Source of the DNA: Cladobotryum mycophilum
Taxonomy: Eukaryota; Ascomycota; Sordariomycetes; Hypocreales; Hypocreaceae
DNA length: 64,000 nucleotides
NCBI GenBank assembly: GCA_036429605.1
Contig: CM071591.1
Coordinates: forward strand, 4,216,001-4,280,000
Direction: 5' to 3'
Part shown: one piece after another, positions 10,705-20,563 of the stretch
Layout: the number at the start of each line of letters is the position of its first letter
Numbering within the stretch: position 1 is the first letter of the stretch
The notes under the pieces: model-generated
Told to the model about the DNA's origin: nothing
Database searches by the model: none
The model's input: the letters and a program-made list of their open reading frames with translations, nothing else
Position numbers and translations under genes: made by a program

Positions 10705-11822
10705 TCAAGCTCCCTGTGCCTGCGTTTGCTTCTGACGCCTCTTTTCGTCTCTTACCTGTTTACGGATCTCTCGCAGATCTGGGGGCTGCTCGATGCCTAG
10801 CTCTTGTCTCAGGTCCTCTACGTCCCTCTCGAGCTCCTCCTCCCAGTAGATGTTAATGATTTCCTTGCTCCGCGCACCATTCCTGACTGCCCACGGCAAG
10901 TATATGCTAAAGAAGCGCTGCCTCTCATCCGGCTTGAGAGTGCTGGCGGCAAACATGCTCAGACCCGTCATGGGAAGCAGGGTGTTGGCAAACTCAAAGG
11001 CCTTGAGGGCGACCTCTCCCTCCCTCACAACGGGAAGGCCTGTCAGCGCGTGATAGAAGTCGTGGCACTCGCGGTAGCGTTGCATGACATAGGCACACTC
11101 CTCGTCGTCAATGTAGCGCACATCATTGCGGGTGTCAGGCGACACCCCCTCGCGGTCTAGCCAAGAGACGTAGACCCGACCCACAGAGGATGCAGGCATG
11201 GCTCTCAGGCTGGGCAGTGAGAGCGTCTTGGAGTTGATTCGCGGGCGTTGGCGGAGAATACGTCTGCCAGTTGGGTGGGCGAGCATGGCGTCCCGGAGTC
11301 GATAGATGAAGTAGGGTGTAGCCGTAGCTTCACCAACCGCGGCAATCAGATCTTTGTTTTAAGAGTCAGAACATAATTCCAATTCATCCCCTGTACGAGA
11401 TTCTCTCTTTTTTTCTCGGGCAGGGGGAGGGAAAAGAGAGGAGGTCAGATATGTGTGTGTGAGGTGTGGGTGGGTGGGAGGGGCCAGGAAGATGCAAAAG
11501 CAGGCTGCCGCCCAATGTGGCATAATGATAGATACAAGCACACACACACAAACACACACACACACACACACATCCACACATACATACCTGGACGGTAAGG
11601 ATTGATGAGAGCCATGACACTCGAGCCAAGAGCGAGACCAGCCCGCTCAAGTTTGGTGAGAGGGACATGACCGGGGTAATTAGGAGGAGGTCGGTTGAGT
11701 GCAGAGAATGGCCTGCTTGAGGTCGGTGATAGAGGTAGAGGAGATGATGAGCAGGCAGCGCAGACGCGAAGCCACTGGGACGCTTGGAGCACAGGCCGAG
11801 CCTTTACGAGGCAGACTTCCAT
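10705..11822 (-). CDS. COQ4: Coq4, ubiquinone biosynthesis protein
   Basis: Exons 11822..11588 and 11351..10705 join in phase to 293 residues. The N-terminus ([20 protein letters not shown]) is a plausible mitochondrial presequence. The body shows the Coq4 blocks [36 protein letters not shown] and [19 protein letters not shown]. The zinc motif HDxxHx11E is intact (HDFYH, then E eleven residues later). Coq4 sits on the matrix face of the inner membrane, organises the CoQ-synthesis complex and acts on the C1 position of the quinone head group. The C-terminal tail is Lys/Gln/Arg-rich. The 236-base intron holds a dinucleotide microsatellite. Confidence 0.94.
11539..11572 (+). repeat. (CA)n microsatellite in COQ4 intron
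   Basis: Near-perfect CA dinucleotide run with one AA interruption, read as TG/GT on the transcribed strand, inside the single COQ4 intron. Confidence 0.9.
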
Positions 11823-12812
11823 TTCTGGATATGGATGCAGGTGATGAGATGCAGTGTTCCGTGATAGCTAAAATTGTATCATGTAGGTAGGTAAGTAAGT
11901 AGGTATGTATGACTGTCGAGGCCAAGTCGAGCAAGTTTAGGGGGTGTGGTTGACGGTGATGAGTGATGAGTGATGAGTGTGAGGATTGGCGAGCCGGGGG
12001 TGGTGGTGCGTGGTTGGTGGGTGTGGTTGTGATTGGTGATGAATACCGAAGTAGACAAGGTATGAGAAAAGGTTGAAGCTCAAAAAGCTGGTGGTGAAGA
12101 ATGTCGTCGTTGATTCGGATCGGATGATTGCCGGGTGGGTTGGTGTGGGTACTAATTGCTAGTGCGTACCTCGTAGTAGCGTGTACTCCGTACCAAGGGC
12201 AGACAGGTACCTGTCCTGACTCTTCACTCTTGACTCTTGAGGCTCTTGGCTCCCTCTCTTGGCTTTGAAGCCTCCACTGCCCACTGCCCACTGCCCGCTG
12301 ATAAAGTGACTTTGATGGGTGACGGACAAGGTGGGTGGAGAGTGGCTGCGGGGAAAGGACCCCAACCTGAATCCACTAACAGCACTGTATTTACCGCCCT
12401 GTGTACCCGCTGAAGATGTATGCATGGACGCTAGACAAAACAGACCAGGCCTCGCTCCTCGGCCCCCCTGTATCTACCGTTCAAGTATTACCCATGAAAT
12501 CCATGAATGGATGTGACGACGGGAGTTGACTTGCATCTGTGAGTGGCTTCCGGGGCTGCTCGTCTTGATTCTGAGCGGTAGTATGTAATGTATACATCTC
12601 CTCTACGTTACATCTGATTATCTCGTCGTAGGTCGAGTAAAATGAGAAGCCCCTGAATCATATTGAAAAGTGCTTCCTGCATTGCATTTCAGCAAATATT
12701 GTTTGCTCTCTCTGCAGAGTGCAGAGTGCACATACCCCCGAAACGGGAACACGAGACGCCACCAATATCTTATCATTTTGCGAGCCTCGTCTTGGGATAT
12801 ACCGGCAAAGCA

Positions 12813-12861
12813 TGGATGGGTGGATGGATGGATGGATGGATGAGCGGATGGATGGATGGGA
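12813..12861 (+). repeat. (GGAT)n tetranucleotide array
   Basis: Tandem GGAT units with one GAGC interruption; simple sequence, no gene. Confidence 0.9.
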
Positions 12862-13618
12862 TCCATACTTGATATTTCGTTGCAGAGGACGGATGGATCC
12901 TTGTATGCTCCACCACTCAATCTGCCACTGTAATCTTGGTCTTAACCTTGATGATCCAACAAACACGATGATCTGCACTAGGTACTCGTTGCTGATGACT
13001 GTCGACAAAGTCCGTCCTTCTCTTGTGATGATTGATGTATTGTCATATTTTTTTCTTCCAAATCATGTTTGCATCTGCCGTGGAACCATACTGCTGGAAA
13101 TTAGTTCAGATGATAGCTCATTTTGTCCCATCGCTTCATATTAGGACACTGTTCGCAATAATCAGAACAAGGCTGTGTGGCTTGCCCCCCTTCCTCCCCC
13201 TGTGCCTGTGGTCAACCAGCCCGCGGGTATCTGCTTTGACGCATTGGTGCAAACATCCCTATGCTCACTTCCAAACCTATGTGACTATTTGCCTCGGGCA
13301 AACTCCCTTCCTCGTGAGCTTCAATACATGATGATGTTTGTCGATCAATATGCGGTTTGCCGGTGGTGGAATCCCGTTTTCCCTCAAGCGTTGGGCTGCC
13401 TTGGTCGTCGGAAGCCTGCTGGTCAGGGTTGGTGTGTGAAGGTGTGCGTGTGTGTGCGTGCTTTTCCTCTGTGTAACTCGAAGCCGGGTTGAATCACTCC
13501 CTTCAGGGCAAAATGCCCGTGGTCTGGTCACGGCGATGAAGACTTTTCACCGGGGGGGATGGGGGTGTTTTCCCTGGTGGTTTACCCCGTCTTTCCCAAG
13601 GCTTGCCAGTCCATCGTA

Positions 13619-13627
13619 CATAAAAGG
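13619..13627 (+). promoter_or_regulatory. TATA-like element before the SesB-like gene
   Basis: CATAAAAGG lies about 120 bases upstream of the favoured ATG (13747). The ATG at 13648 is only about 20 bases beyond it, too close to be in the transcript, which argues for the downstream start. Confidence 0.4.
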
Positions 13628-13746
13628 ACCAAGCCCTGTCGTCTGAAATGCGAGAGGACAACGATAAACTTGAACACATTCCCAACCAAACCTCGAGTGA
13701 TCCCAATAACCAATTTCGACAACCTGCGTTGCATTCCACAGCCATA

Positions 13747-14805
13747 ATGAACATTGAGGTTGACTTGACCATGGCCCTCAACTTTGTGAATCCCTTTCAT
13801 CCCTTTGATCTCCAGCCACTACTTCCCCGAGATTATTCTCTCTTCGATCTTCCCAGCGTTTTCGATATCGAGTAAGTATTCTACCCTTTGTTGACAATGT
13901 TTGGTGCTGTGCCTATACTGACAAGCTGGCAAAGCATTGTCGCTGTTCACGGTATGAATATCGAAGGCAACATATGCCACTACCAAGACGATTGGGCCAC
14001 GAATGACGGGCAATGGATCAGGAGAACCCTCCCCGACTATACTGGCTATCTCTACCGCGCAATGCTGTTCTCTTACAACAGGGCTTTCTCGATGGACGAG
14101 CGAGACACAAGACTTTCCGAGCACTCCGACCGACTGCTCACGGTCCTCCAGGCGAGACGACAAAACGACCCCCAGCGGCCTCTGATGTTTATCTGCCATG
14201 ACCTTGGAGGCGTGGTTGTCAAGGATGTATGTGTATTGTCCACCATGGGGGCCATTCTATAGCCTTGCTAACACTGTCGACCAGGCCCTGGTCAAAGCCA
14301 GCCAGAACCCACTGTACAAGGACGTTGCCGACTCGACCAAGCTGCTCGTATTCTTCAATACTCCCCACAACAACGTGGCGAGCGTGGCGCGAAATCTAGC
14401 CGAGTCTTCGGTTCGAGTTCCCGAGGAGGAGCTCATCCGCAAGCTGGAGGCTGAGTGCCACAAAGCCGAAGAGCGTGCCCAGTCTGATGGCATGTCCCGC
14501 CGCCTCTGGCGGAATCGCCTGGTCGTCAACTTCTATGCGACCAACACCTATCTGGGCCAGAAGCTGGTAAGCAATCCATTCCTTTCCCTCATCATCATCG
14601 TCCTTCTAACCTTCTCTTCAAGATCGTGGAGAAAAAGAGCACCCTGGTCGGCCTCCCCGACACTAGGGAGAAGCACCTGCCAATCTATGCCGACCATGTC
14701 TCCATGTGCAAGCTCGGCCCCTCTAACGATGAAGCTTGCCGCATGGTGATGAAGACCATTTCCATGGAAATGGATCGAGCCTTGGCAATGTTCGAGTCCA
14801 ACTAG
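13747..14805 (+). CDS. SesB-like alpha/beta hydrolase with Asp at the nucleophile position
   Basis: Exons 13747..13871, 13935..14226, 14285..14566 and 14623..14805 join in phase to 293 residues. ATGs at 13771 and 13648 are alternatives. The fold markers are all visible: the oxyanion strand IVAVHGMN (~45), the nucleophile elbow MFICHDLGGVVVKD (~128), FFNTPHNN (~166) and the catalytic-His region IYADHVSMCKL (~257). In the SesB/DUF676-like group the elbow normally reads HSLGG; here Ser is Asp (codon GAC). SesB domains usually sit at the N-terminus of fungal NLR-like receptors, but this protein ends right after the His and has no NTPase or repeat domain. Acyl hydrolysis with Ser is excluded; an Asp nucleophile or a binding-only role is open. 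Confidence 0.78.
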
Positions 14806-16026
14806 GTTCCCCAATGAAACCCTGATCGAGGTTTGTCCTCGCCTCCCTTTTTGTATTTGTAAAGCACAAACTTTCTTTGGATAGGTAATTAGGCAACGGG
14901 ATACGAGGTACGAGGTATGGGACAAGGTATAGGTATGGATATGGATTTGGTATGGTTATGGACATGGTAATGGGGGACAATAGGGAGCGGAAGGTCTGAA
15001 AACAAAAAACCACAAACTTAGGTTGTTCTCGCAGTGCTTCTTGAAGTCTGCAGTTTCGTGGGTTGGTTCTTATTTCATAGAGTTTGGGTAGCATCTCGCA
15101 ATTGTATTCGTCTTGTCATTATAACAACGTGTTTGTTCTTTGTGAGGTATGCAAATTCGTCAGGGGATGTTCAGAGTTTGGAATGGACACCCAAAAATTG
15201 AGGCGTGGAAGCTTCCTCCCGTGTCGAGTTCCTTCCCGAGTGAGTTTCAATTCATGCTGACACGGGGATGCACATCTATACAGCCCTGGAAGAGTTCCAG
15301 TGTATCTATCCACTGTAGTTACCCGCCGTATCGTTCACTTCAGCACCTTCGGCTCCCCATGGCTCAGGGCGTTATAGCACTATATGCACCGGGCAGCGTT
15401 AGGACACTGAACCTTTTCGATCCGGGCGTTCATGGATCCCCGCCATCGATAAGTGAACAGGATGCATACTCCTAACTCCATAGACGTCTAGCAGACCTCA
15501 TCTCCTACAATTGCTCGCTCTATCGCTCCGGACCGACCACCTTTCGTGCCTATTCGTGGCTCGGGGAGAACCTCGAATCGCCGCCTGCTCCGAAATTACA
15601 GTCCTGGAGGTCTAGGCAAGTAGATTCGCAGACCGAATAGCAGAACTTTGGCGGTGTCATCTAACTCTCAGCTTTCTCTAGGACTACCATTTTACGTATC
15701 CTGGATGCCCCTCGCTGCAGCAGGAATCGTAGCATTGACGGGAAACTGACTTTCTCCATCCGCAGATATTAAGCTTCGCTGCGACTTGATACAAAGTTCA
15801 TCTTCGAGTCCCGATGAAAGAAGGTTTAGAATGCAGAGAAGATGGATGGATAGACCGAGAACGAAGGTTTATTGATACTCTAGTCTAATATATGCACACA
15901 TACAAATATATATATATCTGGTATCTTCCTCCTTTCCTTTCTTCTCTTTCTTCTCTTCATCTTTCTTCACCTTCTCTCAGTTGTTGGTCCCCTGCCTTCG
16001 CCTACAATAAGACGAACTTGACAAAT
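14806..16026. other. Intergenic region with degenerate GGTAT repeats
   Basis: About 1.2 kb without a supported gene. The part at 14905-14965 is a degenerate tandem of GGTAT/GGATAT-like units. Pyrimidine-rich sequence at 15915-15990 precedes the next gene. Confidence 0.45.
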
Positions 16027-16661
16027 ATGGCATCCGCTACTCCTCTCTCACAGGCTTTCAACATGCTTCTCTGTAAGATCCTTTTCGTAACTCCTCGCAC
16101 GACGTCGCTAAGTTTTCCTCTAGCTGCAGCGCATTATGGCATGATGACCTCAAGCGTAATCTGTATTATGTTCTGGGATTACTATTACCGCTGCAAGTTT
16201 ACGCCTGTCCATCACCATTTGAGTCCGAGTTAACACGTTTCATAGCTACTCCTCACGACGACATCAACCCTAGGAAGACGCGATGGAATCCAAACTTTAT
16301 ATTATGCTACCTTTTCATTTATTTACCCTTCGCAACATTGGTCACCCACATCGAGCATATCCCTATCGGAGCAGCACTTGGCATCGACATGATGGTTTTC
16401 CTGTATTCTTGGAACTCTTCCGTATCGGCTCGAAAAGTCTGGAAGGACTTCCGGGCTATTTGGAAGAAGAAATTGGTTGATCTCGGTGTTGACCAACATA
16501 CCGAGAAATTTTTCCTGACTCTTGAGTCTCGGGACTATCTGACAGCAGACAAACTTATCAAGGAATTGCGCTCGGCGGACTGCCGGCTGGTGGACACGGC
16601 CGAGCTGCTCAGCGACATCAAGGAGGAAATGGTTCAGCGAGAACTTTTGGGAGGCAAATAG
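16027..16661 (+). CDS. Small predicted membrane protein of unknown function, exon structure uncertain
   Basis: A start at 16027 (MASATPLSQAFNMLL) is followed by a probable short intron (donor GTAAGATCC near 16073) and a second exon from about 16126 (AAAHYGMMTSS). The last exon begins after the AG at 16244-16245 and ends at TAG 16659-16661; the join between the second and last exons is unresolved because the phase-matching donor (GTATTA near 16164) is weak. The last exon encodes a long hydrophobic stretch (FILCYLFIYLPFATLV), a second one (AALGIDMMVFLYSW) and then a charged helical tail (KVWKDFRAIWKKKLVDLG). I do not recognise the family. It stands tail-to-tail with the ankyrin remnant, between the SesB-like gene and the decayed membrane gene. 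Confidence 0.45.
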
Positions 16662-16820
16662 ATGCGGCTTCAAGCTCTCGTCCGGGTTATTAGCACAACT
16701 TTCTACAATGCGGTGCTTTCGTATTCCTATAGTAGCATCTGGACCATGTGCTCTCAACTTCCAATTACCCAACAAGTCGTATCTGTCTATGTGGAAGCAA
16801 ATATGAGTTACTGCCACGTT

Positions 16821-16985
16821 TCATGTATGAAACCAACAAGCTGTACGGAGTGCGAAAACGTCCGCTCCATTTTCGACAAGCAAGCGAGTCACCTCAACAC
16901 AGTCCAAGAGTTCCTTTTCTGTTGTCCCATCAATAGCTACATGTAAAGGCGTCCAGTCTCTCACATTAGTGGCATTTAGCCCTTT
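16821..16985 (-). pseudogene. Ankyrin repeat remnant
   Basis: On the minus strand a 54-codon open stretch bounded by stops at 16986-16988 and 16821-16823 encodes one good ankyrin repeat: DWTPLHVAIDG followed by VTRLLVENGADV, the consensus second helix and turn. It lies downstream of and in the same direction as the decayed membrane gene at 17.1-18.8 kb and is probably the last fragment of that gene's C-terminal ankyrin region. It is too short to be a gene alone. Confidence 0.6.
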
Positions 16986-17083
16986 CTAGTCCTTTGAATG
17001 CAAAATTTTCGCAGGCAGTTGAAGATAACTTTCATCTGAACGAAGTGATGTCTCCTGTTCTAGCATCCACAAGCAGACCTCAA

Positions 17084-18813
17084 TTACCATTTGACAACGA
17101 CCTTTGACTTCGTATTTACAACATATCCTCTGTGCTGTGTGGAAAAGATATTGAGTATACAGATTTTCCAGATATCATGGGACCACGCCGCTAGTATCCC
17201 TTCAATTCTTTTGCTCACTTCGCTGTTGTGCTCGCTTTGCAGTTCCGTGGGAAAGGAAGCACATGATGCTTTATCCAAGGGGTCTTTGTCTCCCGTCAAA
17301 CACTCTCTCGTAGTTTCTCTAGTACAACTAACAATTCTGCACTTTTGTACTTTCAGCATGGCCTCATCTCTTAGGGAATCTTGAGAGTCTTCTTTGACTG
17401 TCAGAAGTTTGGGTCCCTCAGGTGGCATCCACCACTGGAACTCTCGACAGAGCTAAGCAGTACTAACTGATGCCACATGATCCTGAACCATCATAATACG
17501 CTCATCCCATCAGAAACAGAGCTTCTATGGCATCCTTCCAGGCTATCATATGCTAGGTTCTGGAAAAATGCGGCATGTTTAGGGCTCCCCATACACATGG
17601 CCAGCCAATCAATCTCGAACTTTGGGGTGATATCAACAACTTTGAAAGGCCTTGCTAACCCGCGACGAACTCCTGCTCGTAGTACAATCATGAAGATCAC
17701 TGATCTAAGCCGCACGACTGAGGCTGACCAATGCATTCCTCTCAGGCCAATAAACTGTAGAAGAAAGCCAGAGATGCTCACAATTGTTCTGATCCAAGTC
17801 TTGATTTCCAAGCCGAGGCCACCAAACTCATCTTGGTCCTCACCCGAGGTCTTCTTCTCTTTGGATGCTTGACGGGAAGTTGTGATCAAGTCATACTCTT
17901 TTCCAGTGTAAACTACGCAAGATTTGAAATCCTGATCGCTCACAGTATTTTCCTTCTGCAACCAAACGACGAATACTCTTTGAACAGGGCTGCAACATTA
18001 TTCCAAAGAATGCAAGCTGGTATATCTCTCCTTGTTCAGTCTTTGTGTGAGTGTTGAGAGACAAGTCTAGTGCTGAAGCGTCTGTGTCGCAGACAACAAA
18101 TATAAGCCCCTTTAGATTGTATCCTTGTTGTGAAGGTAGCTCCTCACAGTTGCCAGCCTCTTCTACTACATCCGGGCTCCTCGTTCGAATTGAGTCTCCC
18201 TGCTCTTCATCTGGTAGGTTTTGCTGGCCGGCAGCCCTTTTCTGATACCGACGACGAAGGTATTCGAATCCCAACCGAGAAATGGCGCCTCTAGCGTTTG
18301 ATGATATCTCTTCTGTAGCTTTCTCTGTGATGGCTGTCCCTGAATCCTCGACTTCCGTATCGTGGCTAGCTGGTTGGGAGGTTCGTCTACGAAAGGGGCT
18401 TCTCGTACTGGGATCTGCAGTCCTAATCAGTATCATGTAAATGGAGCGTTTATAAATTATTTACCTGCGACTCGGAGGGGGCCACTCTCTCTTATGGCTG
18501 GCATCACTGAGTCTCATCATCTTTATTAAAGGCCGAGACTCTTCAGCAGACGCCGAGCTGGTTCCCTCCGGTAACAAAAAGATGAACTCCCAAATAGTTG
18601 CTGAGCCCTCGCATCTGACAATGTTGCGGCTGTTCCAGAGTTCACAAACTAGTCTCTGGAGGTAGAAGACATGAGCTCCATCTCCGCGGCAGAGACGTTC
18701 TCTCTTGCCCTGCCAACAATGGCCTTGAGAAGTGGGAGATGGCCGACTCGGATCGCGCTGACGATGATGGCCGCAATACCCAGAGGTGCCATGGCGAGGA
18801 CGATGCAGTCAGC
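17084..18813 (-). pseudogene. Decayed fungal multi-pass membrane protein (ankyrin-associated family)
   Basis: Recognisable blocks of a common fungal family occur in order on the minus strand but in broken frames: ADCIVLAMAPLGIAAIIVSAIRVG, VGRARENVSAAEMELMSSTSRD, CELWNSRNIVRCEGSATIWEF, KTEQGEIYQLAFFGIMLQ, VVWLQKENTVSDQDFKS, LITTSRQ, FLLQFIGLRGMHWSASV and FEIDWLAM. There is an in-frame TAG with a frame change at 18661-18663. Near 17965-18000 the text jumps from the start of one membrane segment straight to WLQKENTVSDQ with another frame change; intact members, as I remember them, have some 60-70 residues with membrane helices in between. Internal loss plus frame breaks make this a relic, not a sequencing problem. 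The function of the family is unknown to me. Confidence 0.65.
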
Positions 18814-19157
18814 TCGCGACGATAACGAAGGTGGGGGAAAGAAAAGGAAAAGCGAAAAGATGATATGCATCCACATGCTTGTGTTTTGCGCTTCGCGGTT
18901 CAGTATTGCTATGCCTCAAGATGTAACAAACAAATTCGACTTTATGTATCGATCAAGACTCCAAATAACCGAGCTCTGATGTGGAAAGAACGACGAACAA
19001 TGGCCTCGTCAGGTAGCAGTTTACGCCCCACCATAGACACAGATGAGCTTCGGAAAGTGTATCCGTCCGGAAGATTAATACCCCGTATCTACCCAAGCAT
19101 GCTCTTCTTCAAAGGTAATGGATATTGATTCATGCCGAAATATACAGACTAATAATC

Positions 19158-20563
19158 CTAATCATTCTTCTCCGCCGTGCCATTAGATTCCCCTAGCTTG
19201 CGCTCTACGCTCTTCAAGTATTGATCCGCCTCCTCGCCTACGAACCCAAACGCCAGCCGAACCATTTCCTGAACCTGAACCTTGTCCTCCTCCGGGACAC
19301 ACTGCAATCTGGTGAGCCGAGCGAATATCTTGGACGCCGGACTCTCTACCGCCTCGGCAAACGACCCCCCTAGAGGGCGCCCCTCCTCGCACAGCTTCCT
19401 CTCCGTCTCCAGGAACTTTTGAGTGTACAGCTCCCGAGCAGATGCGTGCTTCGAAATGTACTTGTACGCCCGATTTTCCGGGTCGTCGAGGATGGACTGT
19501 ATCTTTTTCTCTGGCCAGAGTATGGTGAAGGGCATGGGGAAGTGGTTGACCTGCCAGGGCGCGGTTTGCGCGAATTCCCAGTCAATAACGGCGAGGAAAT
19601 TATACTCGTCATCCACTAGGACGTTTTGCATGCCGAGATCCATGTGGTTGAGGGGATACTGCGATGAGGTCTCCTGGAACAGGTCCGTATTCTGGACGAT
19701 GTCGACAAAGGCCAGGGCACCGAGCTTGGCGAATAAGGAGCGATCGTCATGGTGCCGATTGGCCCGTTGGAGCGTCGCCTCTCCAATGGCCGTGAAGTAC
19801 TCTGCCGTATTGGAAAAGGGTCCCTGTGGGTCAAGGCCTCCGGCAGCCCCGTGAGACAACCTGTCGATCACAGCTTCCCCTGACTCAGTGATGGAGCAAA
19901 TGGAACCAATCCGAGGAAAGGTTACCGTGGCCAATTGAGCCTGCACCATGGTCCATTGGCTCATGATATGTTCCTGGCTGGGTACCTGTTTCAAAGTCAG
20001 CCCACGTTCCCGCAAATACGACAAGGGAGTTGCATCTGCTTGTCTCTCTTACCGGTAGATTGCAGATATCGGGAACAACGTCATGGAGTGTGTTTCCATA
20101 AAATCCCTCCAAGAGCATGTAAACGGCCCCCACCTGCTCTACACGTTCTGAACCAGGGCCCTCATAGGCATAAACTTGGGGGACAATGATTTCTGGCAGC
20201 CTCTGGCGGACGAATTGCATGGTGTTGACCTCACAAGCGAGGAGGTACATCTCGTCTTCCTCGCCGACGGTCTCTAGGATCTCGGGATGGGGGGAGTCGG
20301 ACACGAGCAATTATGAGGCTGCCGTCTTGGGCGACAATCTCGAAGCAGATCCAGAATTGGCCTGCCGAGAAGGGCTCGCTCATGACGCATTCCTGGCCCT
20401 TTATGAGCTCGGCATGCTGTACAAGGGCATTCTTGTCAAGCCTGGAGAGGATTGATTCCAATCGCTCCCTCAGCCCGTTGTACTCCCATCCTTGAAAAGA
20501 TGACCAACGCCTGCTTGGAGGGGGAGGGGCAGTAGTAGCAGCTGGACTATGCGGTTTGGCCAT
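19158..20563 (-). CDS. APH-family kinase-like protein (one 1-base frame break)
   Basis: Exons 20563..20053 and 19985..19158 are separated by a clear 67-base intron (GTAAGA...CAG). Exon 1 changes frame at a run of six C on the coding strand (20289-20294): reading five C instead joins RVRLP to HPEILETVGEEDEMYLL and restores a 445-residue protein. It has the aminoglycoside-phosphotransferase/choline-kinase fold: a Glu/His-rich N-lobe helix (LLACEVNTMQFVRQRLPEI), the catalytic loop HMDLGMQNVLVDD (the usual HGD Gly is Met) and the metal-binding IDWEFAQTAPW. Fungal members phosphorylate small molecules or have unknown substrates. The gene looks otherwise intact, so an assembly indel is the likelier cause of the break. 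Confidence 0.82.

Larger units (their letters stand above)
11823..13646. other. Gene-poor region with simple repeats upstream of COQ4
   Basis: About 1.8 kb without a supportable gene. It contains the COQ4 promoter, short direct repeats (GTGATGAGTGATGA near 11956-11980, CACTGCC near 12278-12298) and a tetranucleotide array at 12813-12861. Confidence 0.5.

Noticed and set aside
12813..12861. Regular repeats that could suggest a CRISPR-like array
   Set aside because: Simple GGAT tetranucleotide DNA without spacers, and the genome is fungal.
13648..13746. Upstream in-frame ATG for the SesB-like gene
   Set aside because: It lies about 20 bases from a TATA-like element, so it is unlikely to be in the mRNA; kept only as an alternative.
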